Shown here piece after piece: positions 1 through 9,747 of a stretch of 64,000 nucleotides of DNA. This stretch comes from Baia soyae (GTDB lineage: Bacteria > Bacillota > Bacilli > Thermoactinomycetales > Thermoactinomycetaceae). Every line of letters begins with the position of its first letter. Within the stretch, counting starts at the first letter, position 1. The translations under genes were made by a program, and so were the position numbers. The DNA is taken from contig NZ_SLXV01000004.1 in NCBI RefSeq assembly GCF_004341445.1, positions 1 to 64,000 of the forward strand. Reading direction: 5' to 3'. Below the pieces are notes generated by a model. That model was not told the DNA's origin. It was given only the letters and a program-made list of their open reading frames with translations, and did not search any database.

Positions 1-75
1 CACAAACGCTTGAAGATAAAACTAAAGGGCATGAGCCCGGTTCAATACCGAACGCATACCCTGCGGGTTGCTTAA
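1..75 (+). CDS. IS3-family transposase OrfB, C-terminal end (partial)
   Basis: Only the last 24 codons and a TAA stop lie in the window. The frame reads through the sequence GMSPVQYRTHTL near the end, the hallmark C-terminus of the IS3/IS150-group DDE transposase OrfB. The gene continues to the left of the window. The stop at 73-75 is followed within about 30 bases by an inverted-repeat-like end, as in intact IS3 elements. Whether the copy is complete cannot be told from here. Confidence 0.8.
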   Translation, partial: HKRLKIKLKGMSPVQYRTHTLRVA

Positions 76-81
76 AACTTC

Positions 82-107
82 GTGTCTAACTTTTTAGGTT
101 CACTTCA
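82..107. mobile_element. Right terminal inverted repeat of IS3/IS150-type element
   Basis: The 26 bases ending in CA contain TCTAACTTTTT followed by GGTTCACTTCA, which resembles the right terminus of IS150-group elements (TG...CA ends). It lies just past the transposase stop. The element would end at about 107. The left end and target duplication are outside the window, so the boundary is a prediction. Confidence 0.6.
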
Positions 108-113
108 AAGATG

Positions 114-139
114 AAAAAACCTTTGATCCTTGGCTTTTT
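114..139 (-). terminator. Terminator of the adenylate-forming enzyme gene
   Basis: Read on the minus strand this is AAAAAGCC, a short loop, then GGTTTTTT: a short stem with one G-U pair and a T tract, just behind the stop of the minus-strand gene at 149. It separates that gene from the insertion-sequence end. Confidence 0.5.
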
Positions 140-148
140 AATTAGGGA

Positions 149-1366
149 CTAATGACGTTCCCATTGCTTATGGTGAATTACTTTCTTCTTTACCCGATCC
201 GTTTGAAATTGCTTGGGGTCTGTTACCACATTTACTTGAATCTCATCCAGAATTCCATTTCGAATCATGATTCCGATCTCGGGAATTTGATCTTGTATAT
301 CAACTTGAATTTGTTTCCGAATAAAGTCCGTGATATATGGACTATCAATCCAAACCAACAGTTTATTATGATCTACCTGGATCCAAATAGTAGCCTTGTC
401 CAGATATCGAAATGCGGCCTCCTCTATATCGTAGAAACTGATTTTCTCACCGTGCTTCCATTCTGTACCAACTCTCTTTACAAGCGATTTAAAACTAGGA
501 ACCATTTTCCCTGCTACATGGATCGGTTTAAAACCACGAACCACATCATAGGTAACAAAACGAACAGCAGGGAATGTTTTTCTGGAAAAGGATGTAAGCG
601 CTAGAATCCGCTCATCTTCCCTCAGTAAGTCCTCATCCAATCCCAATTCCTCTGCTCTTATCCCTTCAGGTACTAAGCCTTCTACAAAAAGATAACACCC
701 ATGCTCATGCGAATAATAGGCAATAGTTCCTATTTCGATAGACCCATATGTATCCATAATCTCTTTTCGATCTATACGTAAACGAGATGCCACTTTATTC
801 TGCCACTGAGCACTGGCCACTTCCCCAACTAATATCACCTTTTGTATCCCAAATTGCTCCGGATGATCTGTAGCCGACAGAACACTTTCTAAAATAGACG
901 GCATTGTGTAGAGACAATCTGGCCGAAATTGCTTTAGTAGTTTTACATGATCTTGCACAGGTAAGTGATACGGAATATCCTCACAGATTAATCCTACACT
1001 CTTAAAAACCTCCATTGCCGTATTCGCCGCATGCCCTGTGCCCATATCGGACATAGCTGTTCGAATGGGTTTGTCTTGGAGAAACCGAGCGTATATATGT
1101 ACTTTTTTATCCAAATACTCTTGATCATCTTCCTTTGAATAGACAATTTTCTTCCTTTTTCTCGAACTGGTCCCAGAAGTTTGATAGATCTTCCAAGCTG
1201 GATTAAAGTCTTGATGATAATAATGTTTTTCGAGTATTTCTCTCGTAATCAAAGGCAATCTCAATAAATCATCAGGTTCCATTGAGGATAGGTAATCCCT
1301 ATACCATGGAAAATAAGTAATCATTTCATTTATTTTTGTCTGTAATCTCTCTTTTTCGATCATCAT
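149..1366 (-). CDS. Adenylate-forming enzyme, PaaK / coenzyme F390 synthetase-like
   Basis: The protein (about 405 residues) has the AMP-binding P-loop YQTSGTSS near residue 63 and the adenylate motif YGSIEIG near residue 210, both typical of phenylacetate-CoA ligase/CapK-type enzymes. These activate a carboxylate as acyl-AMP. The C-terminal region contains the R-x-G...IEEA stretch of the mobile AMP-binding domain. It is shorter than standard PaaK (about 430). A frame-compatible GTG lies six bases upstream at 1372; I chose ATG 1366 because the purine-rich stretch GCGAG sits at a better distance. It is divergent from the YheC/YheD-like ATP-grasp gene 120 bp away, which may share its pathway. 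The substrate is not evident; phenylacetate genes are absent nearby, so a paa role is unlikely. Confidence 0.75.
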   Translation of the reverse strand: MMIEKERLQTKINEMITYFPWYRDYLSSMEPDDLLRLPLITREILEKHYYHQDFNPAWKIYQTSGTSSRKRKKIVYSKEDDQEYLDKKVHIYARFLQDKPIRTAMSDMGTGHAANTAMEVFKSVGLICEDIPYHLPVQDHVKLLKQFRPDCLYTMPSILESVLSATDHPEQFGIQKVILVGEVASAQWQNKVASRLRIDRKEIMDTYGSIEIGTIAYYSHEHGCYLFVEGLVPEGIRAEELGLDEDLLREDERILALTSFSRKTFPAVRFVTYDVVRGFKPIHVAGKMVPSFKSLVKRVGTEWKHGEKISFYDIEEAAFRYLDKATIWIQVDHNKLLVWIDSPYITDFIRKQIQVDIQDQIPEIGIMIRNGILDEIQVNVVTDPKQFQTDRVKKKVIHHKQWERH

Positions 1367-1487
1367 AACCACTCGCTTTCTATGAAATTTCGTTTAAATC
1401 ATTATATGAATTTGTGTCAGGGCGAATTCCTTCTGCCGTGAACAATTCTGAACTTGTACATATATTGGAGCAAAGGAGTGAGGTTCA

Positions 1488-2249
1488 TTGAAAAGATATT
1501 CATTTCGTTTGTCTAGCAAATGGACTAAGACACTAGCTTTATCAAAAAGCACCCATCTTAAAGCTAATATTCCGACAACCGGAATGTGGAGTAAAGAGAA
1601 TCTCCAAGACTTTTTAACAACATATCAAATGGTTTATATAAAACCTGACTTAGGCTCACAAGGAAGAGGAATTTTTCGAGCTAGCATCAAAGAAGGGAAA
1701 TATGAAGTACGCTATGAGAAGAGTACTAGAATTTTTGCAAATTTCAATCCATTATATAAGTTTATAAACAAGTATACAGGTAAGGAAAAATATTTAATTC
1801 AACAAGGGATTAACATGCTAACCCATAAAAAATCTTCTTTTGATTTTCGAATTATGGTTCAACATAATCCCAGCAAGCAATGGGAAGTAACTGGTATAGC
1901 CGGACGAGTAGGGAATAAAAAATTGGTCGTAACCAATGGAAGTAAAGGAGCTACTATTAAGCCGATCGAAACCCTTCTAGCACCTTATGTTCCTGCTGCC
2001 AAATTACCAACATATATTCGTCAATTAGAAACATTTAGTGTATCTATCGGAACACATCTACAAAAAGTGTACCCTAGTATTCGAGAAATCGGACTTGATA
2101 TCGCACTCGACTCCGATCTCAAACCATGGATCTTGGAATTTAACACAAGCCCCGGCCTCCATCCTTTTGCAAGATTACCTGATAAACGAGCGCTTTATAA
2201 AATGATCCGCTATGGAAAAACCTACGGTCGTAACAAGTATCTATATTAA
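1488..2249 (+). CDS. YheC/YheD-family ATP-grasp protein (spore-associated)
   Basis: The 253-residue product matches the YheC/YheD family, ATP-grasp-fold proteins linked to the Bacillus spore coat. Visible elements are IKPDLGSQGRGI (ATP-binding lysine and glycine-rich loop), FDFRIMVQ, and the metal-binding end GLDIALD...WILEFNTSPGL with the D/E/N ligands of ATP-grasp ligases. It starts at TTG, preceded by AAAGGAG with good spacing. About 28 bases upstream a CATATATT with an AC 15 bases before it could be a mother-cell (sigma K type) promoter, but this is weak. Family members are usually found in sporulating Bacillales and their substrate is unknown. A divergent adenylate-forming gene adjoins it. 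Confidence 0.82.
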   Translation: MKRYSFRLSSKWTKTLALSKSTHLKANIPTTGMWSKENLQDFLTTYQMVYIKPDLGSQGRGIFRASIKEGKYEVRYEKSTRIFANFNPLYKFINKYTGKEKYLIQQGINMLTHKKSSFDFRIMVQHNPSKQWEVTGIAGRVGNKKLVVTNGSKGATIKPIETLLAPYVPAAKLPTYIRQLETFSVSIGTHLQKVYPSIREIGLDIALDSDLKPWILEFNTSPGLHPFARLPDKRALYKMIRYGKTYGRNKYLY

Positions 2250-2275
2250 AAAGGCCACCTCTTTTCAAAGGTGGC
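2250..2275 (-). terminator. Hairpin terminator of the secreted protein gene
   Basis: Perfect GCCACCT / AGGTGGC stem. On the minus strand it is followed by CCTTTTTA, so it terminates the gene ending at 2331. On the plus strand no T tract follows, but it may also stop the ATP-grasp transcript. Confidence 0.75.
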
Positions 2276-2330
2276 ACAATCGTTTGTTTCAAGTCTAATG
2301 GGGAGGCGATACCTCAGGCGGCCTGCCCAT

Positions 2331-4481
2331 TTACTTATTTTGTGCTAAAAGTGCGTCCAAGATAAGGGAAACATCCTTCTTAGCATCTTTATTGATCCAA
2401 TCCGGATTTTTAGATACCAACTCTACTATTTTACCAACCGAAACAAGCCCATTTGCTTTATAGAGAGTTCCTAAAATCCAATTCCCTTTTGTAAATTCCT
2501 CATGTGCGAGGGTGAAATATTTTTTCGCTTGATCCGCATGTTGTAAAATAGGTTTTTCCAGCTTAGGGTTGATCCACTTGCTGTTTTTTACATAATCACA
2601 TAGAAAATCTACATCCACTTTTGCCACTGGAATCGTAACAACTTGAGCTTTCTCCATATTTCCTACTGAGTCAATGGAGCGAAATGACAATGGTTGTGAT
2701 TGCTCACCGTTCAAAGATATGGGAGCTGAATACTCCTCCCAGTTTTCCTTTCCTTCAAAACGGTACTCTACTTTCTTCACTGCCGTATCGTCCGTTGCTT
2801 GTAAGGTAAGAGTCGCTTTATTCAAATATGTCCCTGTTGATAGCTTCGTTCCCTCTACGGAATAAGTCGTAACAGGAGGCTTTACGTCAGAAGGCTCGCC
2901 TGGTAGCGGTTCTACAGGTACTCGATTAATCGTAACAGTCTTTGAGGTTACAGCCGCTTTATCGAGACGAAGACGTAGAGTAGCCGATCCTGTTGTAGCT
3001 GGCTTTATTTTCATCGTAAGATCGATTTTCGCTTTTCCTGTTGCATCCGCCTTTATATCAAATGGAGCACTATACCCATAAGAATCTGGCCACGTACCAT
3101 CTACTTTTTTCAACATCGCTACTTGGGAACCACCTGCTTGATAAATCCCTAGATCTAAACCAGATAACGTCTGACCAGGTGTTAAGTGATCTACCGTAAC
3201 TCTCAGCCCAAATTCTTCACCATCAGGGAGAACGGATTGATGAGTAAGGGTATAAACCGGCTGAACTGGAGCTGCTTCTGAGGAACCATACGATCCTGGT
3301 TTAAAAGTACTAGGATCCCACCATTTATAACCTGCCTCAGGTGCTGCCCAAGGTTCTGCTTGAGGTTCAGTCGAAGCCGCTGGTTCTTCCATTGGCAAGG
3401 TTGGAGTTGGCTGATCTAACTGAAGCCCCTCAACCTGATCGAAACTAGTATATTTTTCTTTTTTAGCTAACCAATTAACCGTGTTCACTAATAATTTCGC
3501 ATCATCTTGTTCTTTAAAACCATCATAAGTGGTCTTCTTTTTTCCTGTTTCCTCACGAAGATATTTAGGAGTAATATCCTCAACTGGGGAAGAATCACCG
3601 ATGAAAGCGGCTTTTCCTTGTCCTTTTTTCGCCACCGCCATATAAGGGCCTTCTGCTACTCCACCACCCATATAGACTCCCTGGTCAACTGCGGGCGCCC
3701 ATTTAACATTCGTAGTTGGTAGATATACAAGACCTTTCGCTTTTTTAGGGTCGGTAATCATTAACGTAGATCCAGCATGCATCGCTACATTTGAAACACC
3801 TGATGTAATCCCAAAGCTCTGCTCAGGAGCTACAACATGGTTTGCGGTTACATCTCCAATTGCATTATATCGGAAGCGGATACCAAACTGCTCGTTAAGC
3901 CAGTCAGTACTTGTCACATCCTTCATCGCTTCCGAATTTTTCTCCTCGTCACTCATCCCCTTTGTTGGATTTCCATATGCTCCACGTCGATAGCCGTTCA
4001 TTACCTCAGAACCATCCCAGCGGTTTTTATTACGGTCTGCATTGTAGTGATCCCCAATGAAGAAAATACTGCCACCTTGCTCTACATATTGTTTCATAGC
4101 AGCTTGTTCAGTTTGTTTATATGGGATATTTGCTTCACCAATAACCAGCACATCATATCCCTTTAGATCGTTAAGTGTAATCGGAGTTTTCTTTCGCAGT
4201 TCTTTTACATAGAAGCCATCATTAGCAAGTCCATTTGCAAAATCAGAAAAACCACCATCCATTACCCAGTCAGCCGCACCAGCAGTTTGTCCATGGGTAT
4301 TATCAAACAATACCTTTTTTCCAGCATTCCCATTTACAACCTTTGGATTGATAAATGGAGCTGGATCCGTTGGTCCCTCTGCGTAAACAGATGTTTCATT
4401 CCAAAAATAGAGCGGGACAGATACTGTCACGATTGCAAACGAAAGAACAAGCTTTGACGATTTCCGCAACAAGCTTAGCAT
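2331..4481 (-). CDS. Large secreted multidomain protein with ThuA/GATase1-like N-terminal domain
   Basis: A signal peptide (positive MLSLLRKSSK, hydrophobic core, predicted cleavage after VYA at residue 34) leads into a Rossmann-like domain, roughly residues 50-360. It contains FDNTHGQT, YDVLVIGEANIP, GGSIFFIGDHYN and GKAAFIGDSSPV, resembling ThuA/DUF4350-type glutamine-amidotransferase-fold domains. Two beta-rich Ig-like segments follow; the second (VKKVEYRF...SVGNMEKAQ) resembles OmpL47-type repeats. The C-terminal 90 residues are helical and may be a FIMAH-like domain. The start is fixed by AGGAGG six bases before ATG 4481; an in-frame ATG at 4565 has no ribosome site. Export is clear. The function is unknown; similar Bacillus proteins carry vague names such as DNA-binding protein. 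Confidence 0.75.
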   Translation of the reverse strand: MLSLLRKSSKLVLSFAIVTVSVPLYFWNETSVYAEGPTDPAPFINPKVVNGNAGKKVLFDNTHGQTAGAADWVMDGGFSDFANGLANDGFYVKELRKKTPITLNDLKGYDVLVIGEANIPYKQTEQAAMKQYVEQGGSIFFIGDHYNADRNKNRWDGSEVMNGYRRGAYGNPTKGMSDEEKNSEAMKDVTSTDWLNEQFGIRFRYNAIGDVTANHVVAPEQSFGITSGVSNVAMHAGSTLMITDPKKAKGLVYLPTTNVKWAPAVDQGVYMGGGVAEGPYMAVAKKGQGKAAFIGDSSPVEDITPKYLREETGKKKTTYDGFKEQDDAKLLVNTVNWLAKKEKYTSFDQVEGLQLDQPTPTLPMEEPAASTEPQAEPWAAPEAGYKWWDPSTFKPGSYGSSEAAPVQPVYTLTHQSVLPDGEEFGLRVTVDHLTPGQTLSGLDLGIYQAGGSQVAMLKKVDGTWPDSYGYSAPFDIKADATGKAKIDLTMKIKPATTGSATLRLRLDKAAVTSKTVTINRVPVEPLPGEPSDVKPPVTTYSVEGTKLSTGTYLNKATLTLQATDDTAVKKVEYRFEGKENWEEYSAPISLNGEQSQPLSFRSIDSVGNMEKAQVVTIPVAKVDVDFLCDYVKNSKWINPKLEKPILQHADQAKKYFTLAHEEFTKGNWILGTLYKANGLVSVGKIVELVSKNPDWINKDAKKDVSLILDALLAQNK

Positions 4482-4646
4482 AGTACTCCTCCTAAAATTA
4501 AAAAAATTATGATTACACATTCCCCTTAGATCGAAACAAACAATCCCATCATAACATGAAATCATCTATATAACACGCAATTGTCAATAATTTTATACTT
4601 TGTATATCTAAAATTTACACTTTATAAACTAACTAGTACACTCATA

Positions 4647-4690
4647 GCAAAAACCCCTCTATCGTCATGAGCCAACGGAGGGGTTTTTGC
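4647..4690 (-). terminator. Terminator behind glpD
   Basis: Arms GCAAAAACCCCTC and GAGGGGTTTTTGC are perfect complements around an 18-base loop. T tracts occur on both strands, so it can work in both directions. It lies six bases past the glpD stop. Confidence 0.9.
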
Positions 4691-4696
4691 ATTTCA

Positions 4697-6355
4697 TTAA
4701 AGTGCTTCTGTAGCATATTTGATTTCTTGTTCAAGATTCTTCATATGGTATTCCGTGGTCTGCTCATCCCAATTTAATTGTTCTTTCATGTATTGTAAGA
4801 CAAGCTCTTTCCATTCTCTAACCCATGCGATATCAAATAATAAACTACCTGTTCGACGAATAAAGAAGTCAACTGGAGTCGCTACCATTTCGTATGCCAT
4901 TCCGTACGCAAGCGCCCCATATACTTCTGAAGAAAGATTATATTTCTTTGCCTCTTGATCGCCTTTAGTTATCATTTCATAAACTTGATCGATATTACTA
5001 CCATAGCGGTTAGCTAGACGTGATGCTGCATCTCTAGACAAACCTAATTGAACGCCTAGCTCTATTTTTCCTTCGATAAATGCTTTATAGCCGTTAGAAC
5101 CTCCTAGATCCCCACCAGAAAGAACCATTTTCTCTGTATGACAACCTTTAAAGCTTCTTCCTTCTTCTTGTTCAAGCTCAGAACCAACTAAATCAACCAC
5201 TCGTTCAGCCATTTTACGATATCCAGTCAGCTTCCCACCCGCAATCGTAATCAATCCTGATTCGGAATGGAAGATCTCATCTTTTCGAGAAATTTCAGAT
5301 GGAGATTTCCCTTCTTCATGAATGAGAGGTCTGACTCCCGCCCAACTTGATTCCACATCTTCTGCTGTCAAATCAACGGAAGGGAACATATGATTCGTTG
5401 CAGCAATAATGTAGTCACGGTCTTCTTTCGTCATCCTAGGATGCGTAAGATCTGCATGGAAATCAGTGTCTGTTGTTCCGATATAGGTTTTACCATCACG
5501 TGGAATCGCAAAAACCATACGTTTATCATGAGTATCAAAATAAACTGCTTGGCCGAGTGGGAATCTCTTTTGATCTACCACAATGTGTACACCTTTGGTC
5601 CAATGTAGATATTTTCCTTTTTTAGAACCATCTTGTTCACGCAGTTCATCCACCCATGGACCTGTAGCGTTTACAATCTTTTTAGCATAGATATCAAACT
5701 TCTTATTCGTGAGTAGGTCAATCGCTTTTACACCGACTAACTTTCCATTGTCATAAATAAGACCTTCTGCTTTGACATAGTTAAATGCTCTTGCACCATA
5801 TTCAGATGCTTTTTTCATTACTTCTAACGTAAGCCTTGAATCATCCGTGCGATATTCTACATAATATCCAGAACCCTTTAGATTTCCCTCACGAAGAAGC
5901 GGTTCTTTCTCGCGAGTTTGATCTAGATTTAACATCTTACGACGTTCATTTCTCTTTACACCCGCTAATAAATCGTAAATCCAAATCCCAATCGAACTGG
6001 CTAACTTACCGTAGGTTCCACCTTTTACGATCGGTAAAAGCATCCATTCAGGCTTCGTAACATGGGGTGCGTTTTCATATACAATCGCACGTTCTGTACC
6101 TGTCTCTGCAACAATTCCAAATTCCAATTGTTTCAGATAACGTAGTCCCCCATGAACCAACTTTGTGGAACGGCTTGATGTTCCTGCAGCAAAATCTTGC
6201 ATTTCAATTAAAACGGTGTTTAATCCACGTGATTGAGCATCCAGCGCAATCCCGGCACCTGTAATTCCACCACCAATTACTAATAAATCGACCTTCTCTG
6301 AGGATACCTCTTGTAACTCTTTTGCACGCTCATTAACAGAAAAAACGGTATTCAT
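4697..6355 (-). CDS. glpD: Aerobic glycerol-3-phosphate dehydrogenase
   Basis: FAD-dependent oxidation of glycerol-3-phosphate to dihydroxyacetone phosphate, donating electrons to the membrane quinone pool. The N-terminal dinucleotide fold VDLLVIGGGITGAGIAL begins near residue 21, followed by the family motif GTSSRSTKLVHGGLRYL. The C-terminal helical domain of GlpD (after about 390) is present. From ATG 6355 the protein has 552 residues, close to the Bacillus enzyme (555). That start has GGGAGG eight bases upstream, whereas ATG 6361 is only two bases away. It is last in the glp cluster and is preceded by a terminator hairpin plus a motif shared with the glpF leader, so it is probably controlled by GlpP antitermination. 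Confidence 0.97.
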   Translation of the reverse strand: MNTVFSVNERAKELQEVSSEKVDLLVIGGGITGAGIALDAQSRGLNTVLIEMQDFAAGTSSRSTKLVHGGLRYLKQLEFGIVAETGTERAIVYENAPHVTKPEWMLLPIVKGGTYGKLASSIGIWIYDLLAGVKRNERRKMLNLDQTREKEPLLREGNLKGSGYYVEYRTDDSRLTLEVMKKASEYGARAFNYVKAEGLIYDNGKLVGVKAIDLLTNKKFDIYAKKIVNATGPWVDELREQDGSKKGKYLHWTKGVHIVVDQKRFPLGQAVYFDTHDKRMVFAIPRDGKTYIGTTDTDFHADLTHPRMTKEDRDYIIAATNHMFPSVDLTAEDVESSWAGVRPLIHEEGKSPSEISRKDEIFHSESGLITIAGGKLTGYRKMAERVVDLVGSELEQEEGRSFKGCHTEKMVLSGGDLGGSNGYKAFIEGKIELGVQLGLSRDAASRLANRYGSNIDQVYEMITKGDQEAKKYNLSSEVYGALAYGMAYEMVATPVDFFIRRTGSLLFDIAWVREWKELVLQYMKEQLNWDEQTTEYHMKNLEQEIKYATEAL

Positions 6356-6382
6356 CCTCATTGCCTCCCTTTTTCTCAAAGG

Positions 6383-6426
6383 AAAAACCACATTACCCTA
6401 ACACAATGTGTCAGGGTGATGTGGTT
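6383..6426 (-). terminator. Leader terminator (attenuator) in front of glpD
   Basis: On the minus strand AACCACAT-C-ACCCT-G-ACAC, a short loop, then GTGT-T-AGGGT-A-ATGTGGTT and TTTCC form a long stem with single mismatches, ending in a T tract. It lies in the glpK-glpD gap, 28 bases before glpD. Bacillus glpD has such a leader terminator, overcome by GlpP with glycerol-3-phosphate. Confidence 0.85.
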
Positions 6427-6428
6427 GA

Positions 6429-6443
6429 TCTCCTCGTCTCATC
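6429..6443 (-). promoter_or_regulatory. Conserved glp leader motif, copy 1 (candidate GlpP target)
   Basis: Minus-strand GATGAGACGAGGAGA sits immediately 5' of the glpD leader terminator. The same 15 bases with one change recur in the glpF leader at 8873-8887. Position and duplication suggest the GlpP antiterminator binding site; this is inference. Confidence 0.6.
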
Positions 6444-6474
6444 CATTTATTAACTTGTTCAATTCGTTACGAAA

Positions 6475-8016
<1,542 letters not shown>

Positions 8017-8023
8017 TTATCTA

Positions 8024-8734
8024 TTACAGAATTGCACCATATACAACAGCTGCCAAGATTGCTCCGACAATCGGTCCAAGAACTGGGATCCATGCATATC
8101 CCCAATCGGAAGATCCTTTACCTGCGATGGGTAGAATTGCGTGAGCAATACGAGGTCCTAAATCACGCGCTGGATTGATTGCATATCCAGTTGTTCCACC
8201 GAGTGACATACCGATCGAAACGATTAAAAATGCTACTGCCATCGTTTGTAGTCCATCAGCAAATACTAGACCTTTTGCTCCAAATGCTAACAAGACGAAA
8301 ACAAGAACGAATGTACCAATTGCTTCACTGATAAAGTTGGAAAACGGACTTCTAATAGCTGGGCCTGTAGAGAATACTGCTAATTTATCTGCAGGGCTTT
8401 GTGTTTCCTTCCAATGTGGAAGATAGTGCAACCATACAAGAGCGGCTCCTAAGAAAGCTCCGATCATTTGAGCAGCAATCATTGGGCCCACTTGTGCCCA
8501 TGCTAGCTTTCCAGCTACGGCAAATCCAATTGTTAAAGCAGGATTTAGATAAGCTCCACTATAGTGACCTACCATATAAGCTGCCAGCATTACGGCAAAT
8601 CCCCAACCAAACGTAATAACGATCCAGCCCGAGTTTTGGGCTTTTGATTTGTTCAGTACTACTCCCGCTACTACTCCGTTTCCTAAAAGGACTAGAAGCA
8701 TGGTACCGATTAATTCTGCTACAAAAATAGACAT
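8024..8734 (-). CDS. glpF: Glycerol uptake facilitator (aquaglyceroporin)
   Basis: MIP-family channel of 236 residues with six hydrophobic membrane segments and the two half-helix signatures YLNPALT and INPARDLGPR. The Asp after NPAR is diagnostic for glycerol facilitators rather than water-only aquaporins. The start at 8734 has GGGAGG eight bases upstream; the longer frame to 8785 lacks a ribosome site. It is the first structural gene of the glp transcript, 55 bases ahead of glpK. A promoter, cre site and attenuator lie in its 229-base upstream gap. Confidence 0.96.
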   Translation of the reverse strand: MSIFVAELIGTMLLVLLGNGVVAGVVLNKSKAQNSGWIVITFGWGFAVMLAAYMVGHYSGAYLNPALTIGFAVAGKLAWAQVGPMIAAQMIGAFLGAALVWLHYLPHWKETQSPADKLAVFSTGPAIRSPFSNFISEAIGTFVLVFVLLAFGAKGLVFADGLQTMAVAFLIVSIGMSLGGTTGYAINPARDLGPRIAHAILPIAGKGSSDWGYAWIPVLGPIVGAILAAVVYGAIL

Positions 8735-8823
8735 ATGAGATGCCTCCCTAGTATTTTGGTAGTGATGGGATGAATAAAAAAACAAATTATTTAAACATCA
8801 GAGCGAAAGAAAAAAGACCCACT

Positions 8824-8860
8824 AAAAAACCCTTCTCCCTTCTTCATTCAGAAGCAGAAG
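8824..8860 (-). terminator. Leader terminator (attenuator) in front of glpF
   Basis: On the minus strand CTTCT-G-CTTCT, loop GAATGA, AGAAG-GG-AGAAG, then GGTTTTTT: two 5-bp stem blocks with a small internal mismatch and a T tract. It lies between the glp promoter and the glpF ribosome site, so it should block glpFK unless GlpP acts. Confidence 0.85.
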
Positions 8861-8872
8861 ACTTTCCGTGAC

Positions 8873-8887
8873 TCTCCTCATCTCATC
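8873..8887 (-). promoter_or_regulatory. Conserved glp leader motif, copy 2 (candidate GlpP target)
   Basis: Minus-strand GATGAGATGAGGAGA lies 12 bases before the glpF attenuator stem. It is identical to the glpD leader copy (6429-6443) except for one base. See that entry. Confidence 0.6.
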
Positions 8888-8905
8888 ACTACTACTATTA
8901 ACTTG

Positions 8906-8919
8906 TGAAAACGATTTCA
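8906..8919. promoter_or_regulatory. cre site (CcpA operator) of glpFK
   Basis: TGAAAACGATTTCA agrees at every defined position with the cre consensus TGWNANCGNTNWCA. It begins just past the predicted -10 box and covers the start of transcription, a location where CcpA represses. Confidence 0.85.
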
Positions 8920-8926
8920 TGGATTT

Positions 8927-8955
8927 ATGATAAATGATTATGGTGCCTATGACAA
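8927..8955 (-). promoter_or_regulatory. Sigma-A promoter of glpFK
   Basis: On the minus strand -35 TTGTCA (8950-8955), a 17-base spacer and -10 TATCAT (8927-8932). Predicted start near 8920, giving a leader of about 185 bases that holds the cre site, GlpP-type motif and attenuator. Confidence 0.75.
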
Positions 8956-8963
8956 GCCTTTAT

Positions 8964-9524
8964 TTAGAATTTTATTTTCCAAAGTTTCTCACTTGACGTT
9001 GTCGCCGCCACAGCACCTGCTTGAATGGCTTGCTTCACTTCCTCTTCTGTCCGAATCAGTCCCCCTGCTAGTGCGGGTATACCTGTATGTTCCACAACTT
9101 CACGGATAATATGCGGCATAATTCCAGGTAAAACTTCCACAAAGTCAGGTTTAAATGATTCGAGTAATCGATAGCTTGTATTTAAAGCATGCGCATCTAA
9201 CAGAAAAACTCGCTGAATCGCGATCAGTGATTTCTTTTTGGCCACACTTACAACAGGGGTTCGAGTTGAAATCAATCCCGCGGGTCGAACCGTTTGACAA
9301 AGAAATTCAGCAGCGTACTCATCACTACGCAACCCCTGTACTAGATCCACATGTAACAATACTTTTTTCTGATGTTGATTCGCTAAATTCATTAATGCCT
9401 GCAATTGAGCTACATGGCTATCCAGGAGAATAATATATTCAAAATTCGTCTTCATTAACCTCTCGAACTGCTTAATATTCTTGGCAGCAGGAAGGATTTT
9501 TTGGTTTTTAAAGTGGTGATTCAT
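8964..9524 (-). CDS. glpP: Glycerol operon antiterminator
   Basis: The roughly 186-residue protein matches GlpP, a TIM-barrel RNA-binding regulator that, with glycerol-3-phosphate, lets RNA polymerase pass the leader terminators of glp genes. Family features include ILLDSHVAQL, VLLHVDLVQGL near residue 57 and the phosphate-binding loop PALAGGLIRTEEEV near the C-terminus. Two ATGs (9527, 9524) follow GGAGG; the second is better spaced. It precedes the glpFK promoter on the same strand. The two leader terminators at 8824 and 6383 are its expected targets. Confidence 0.95.
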   Translation of the reverse strand: MNHHFKNQKILPAAKNIKQFERLMKTNFEYIILLDSHVAQLQALMNLANQHQKKVLLHVDLVQGLRSDEYAAEFLCQTVRPAGLISTRTPVVSVAKKKSLIAIQRVFLLDAHALNTSYRLLESFKPDFVEVLPGIMPHIIREVVEHTGIPALAGGLIRTEEEVKQAIQAGAVAATTSSEKLWKIKF

Positions 9525-9704
9525 CATTTCCTCCGAAATTTATAGGTATATTACCAATTTCGCCTAGGTAATAGGATAAAATACCTCATTTCCATGCGAA
9601 ATTGATTTTTCTTTTGTGTTTGCTCAGCAAACTAGTTTTAATATAATTTGTATAAAATGACCATTCATTTTCATGTTATCATATTTACATATAGGTAAAA
9701 TTAG

Positions 9705-9747
9705 GTGATCATATAATGATCACTTTTCTAGGGAATAGAAAAGTGAT
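9705..9747 (+). promoter_or_regulatory. Overlapping palindromes upstream of the Ser/Thr kinase gene
   Basis: GTGATCA-TATAA-TGATCAC (9705-9723) is a perfect dyad that contains a TATAAT (9712-9717). Its right arm also begins a second perfect inverted repeat, ATCACTTTTCTA / TAGAAAAGTGAT (9719-9747), so the two structures exclude each other. No T tract follows. It may be an operator around a -10 box; the -35 box is poor. The surrounding 270-base gap also holds several TAGGTA-like hexamers. Confidence 0.5.

Noticed and set aside
152-604. 150-codon plus-strand frame opposite the adenylate-forming enzyme
   Set aside because: Antisense to a gene with clear motifs; no ribosome site or recognisable product.
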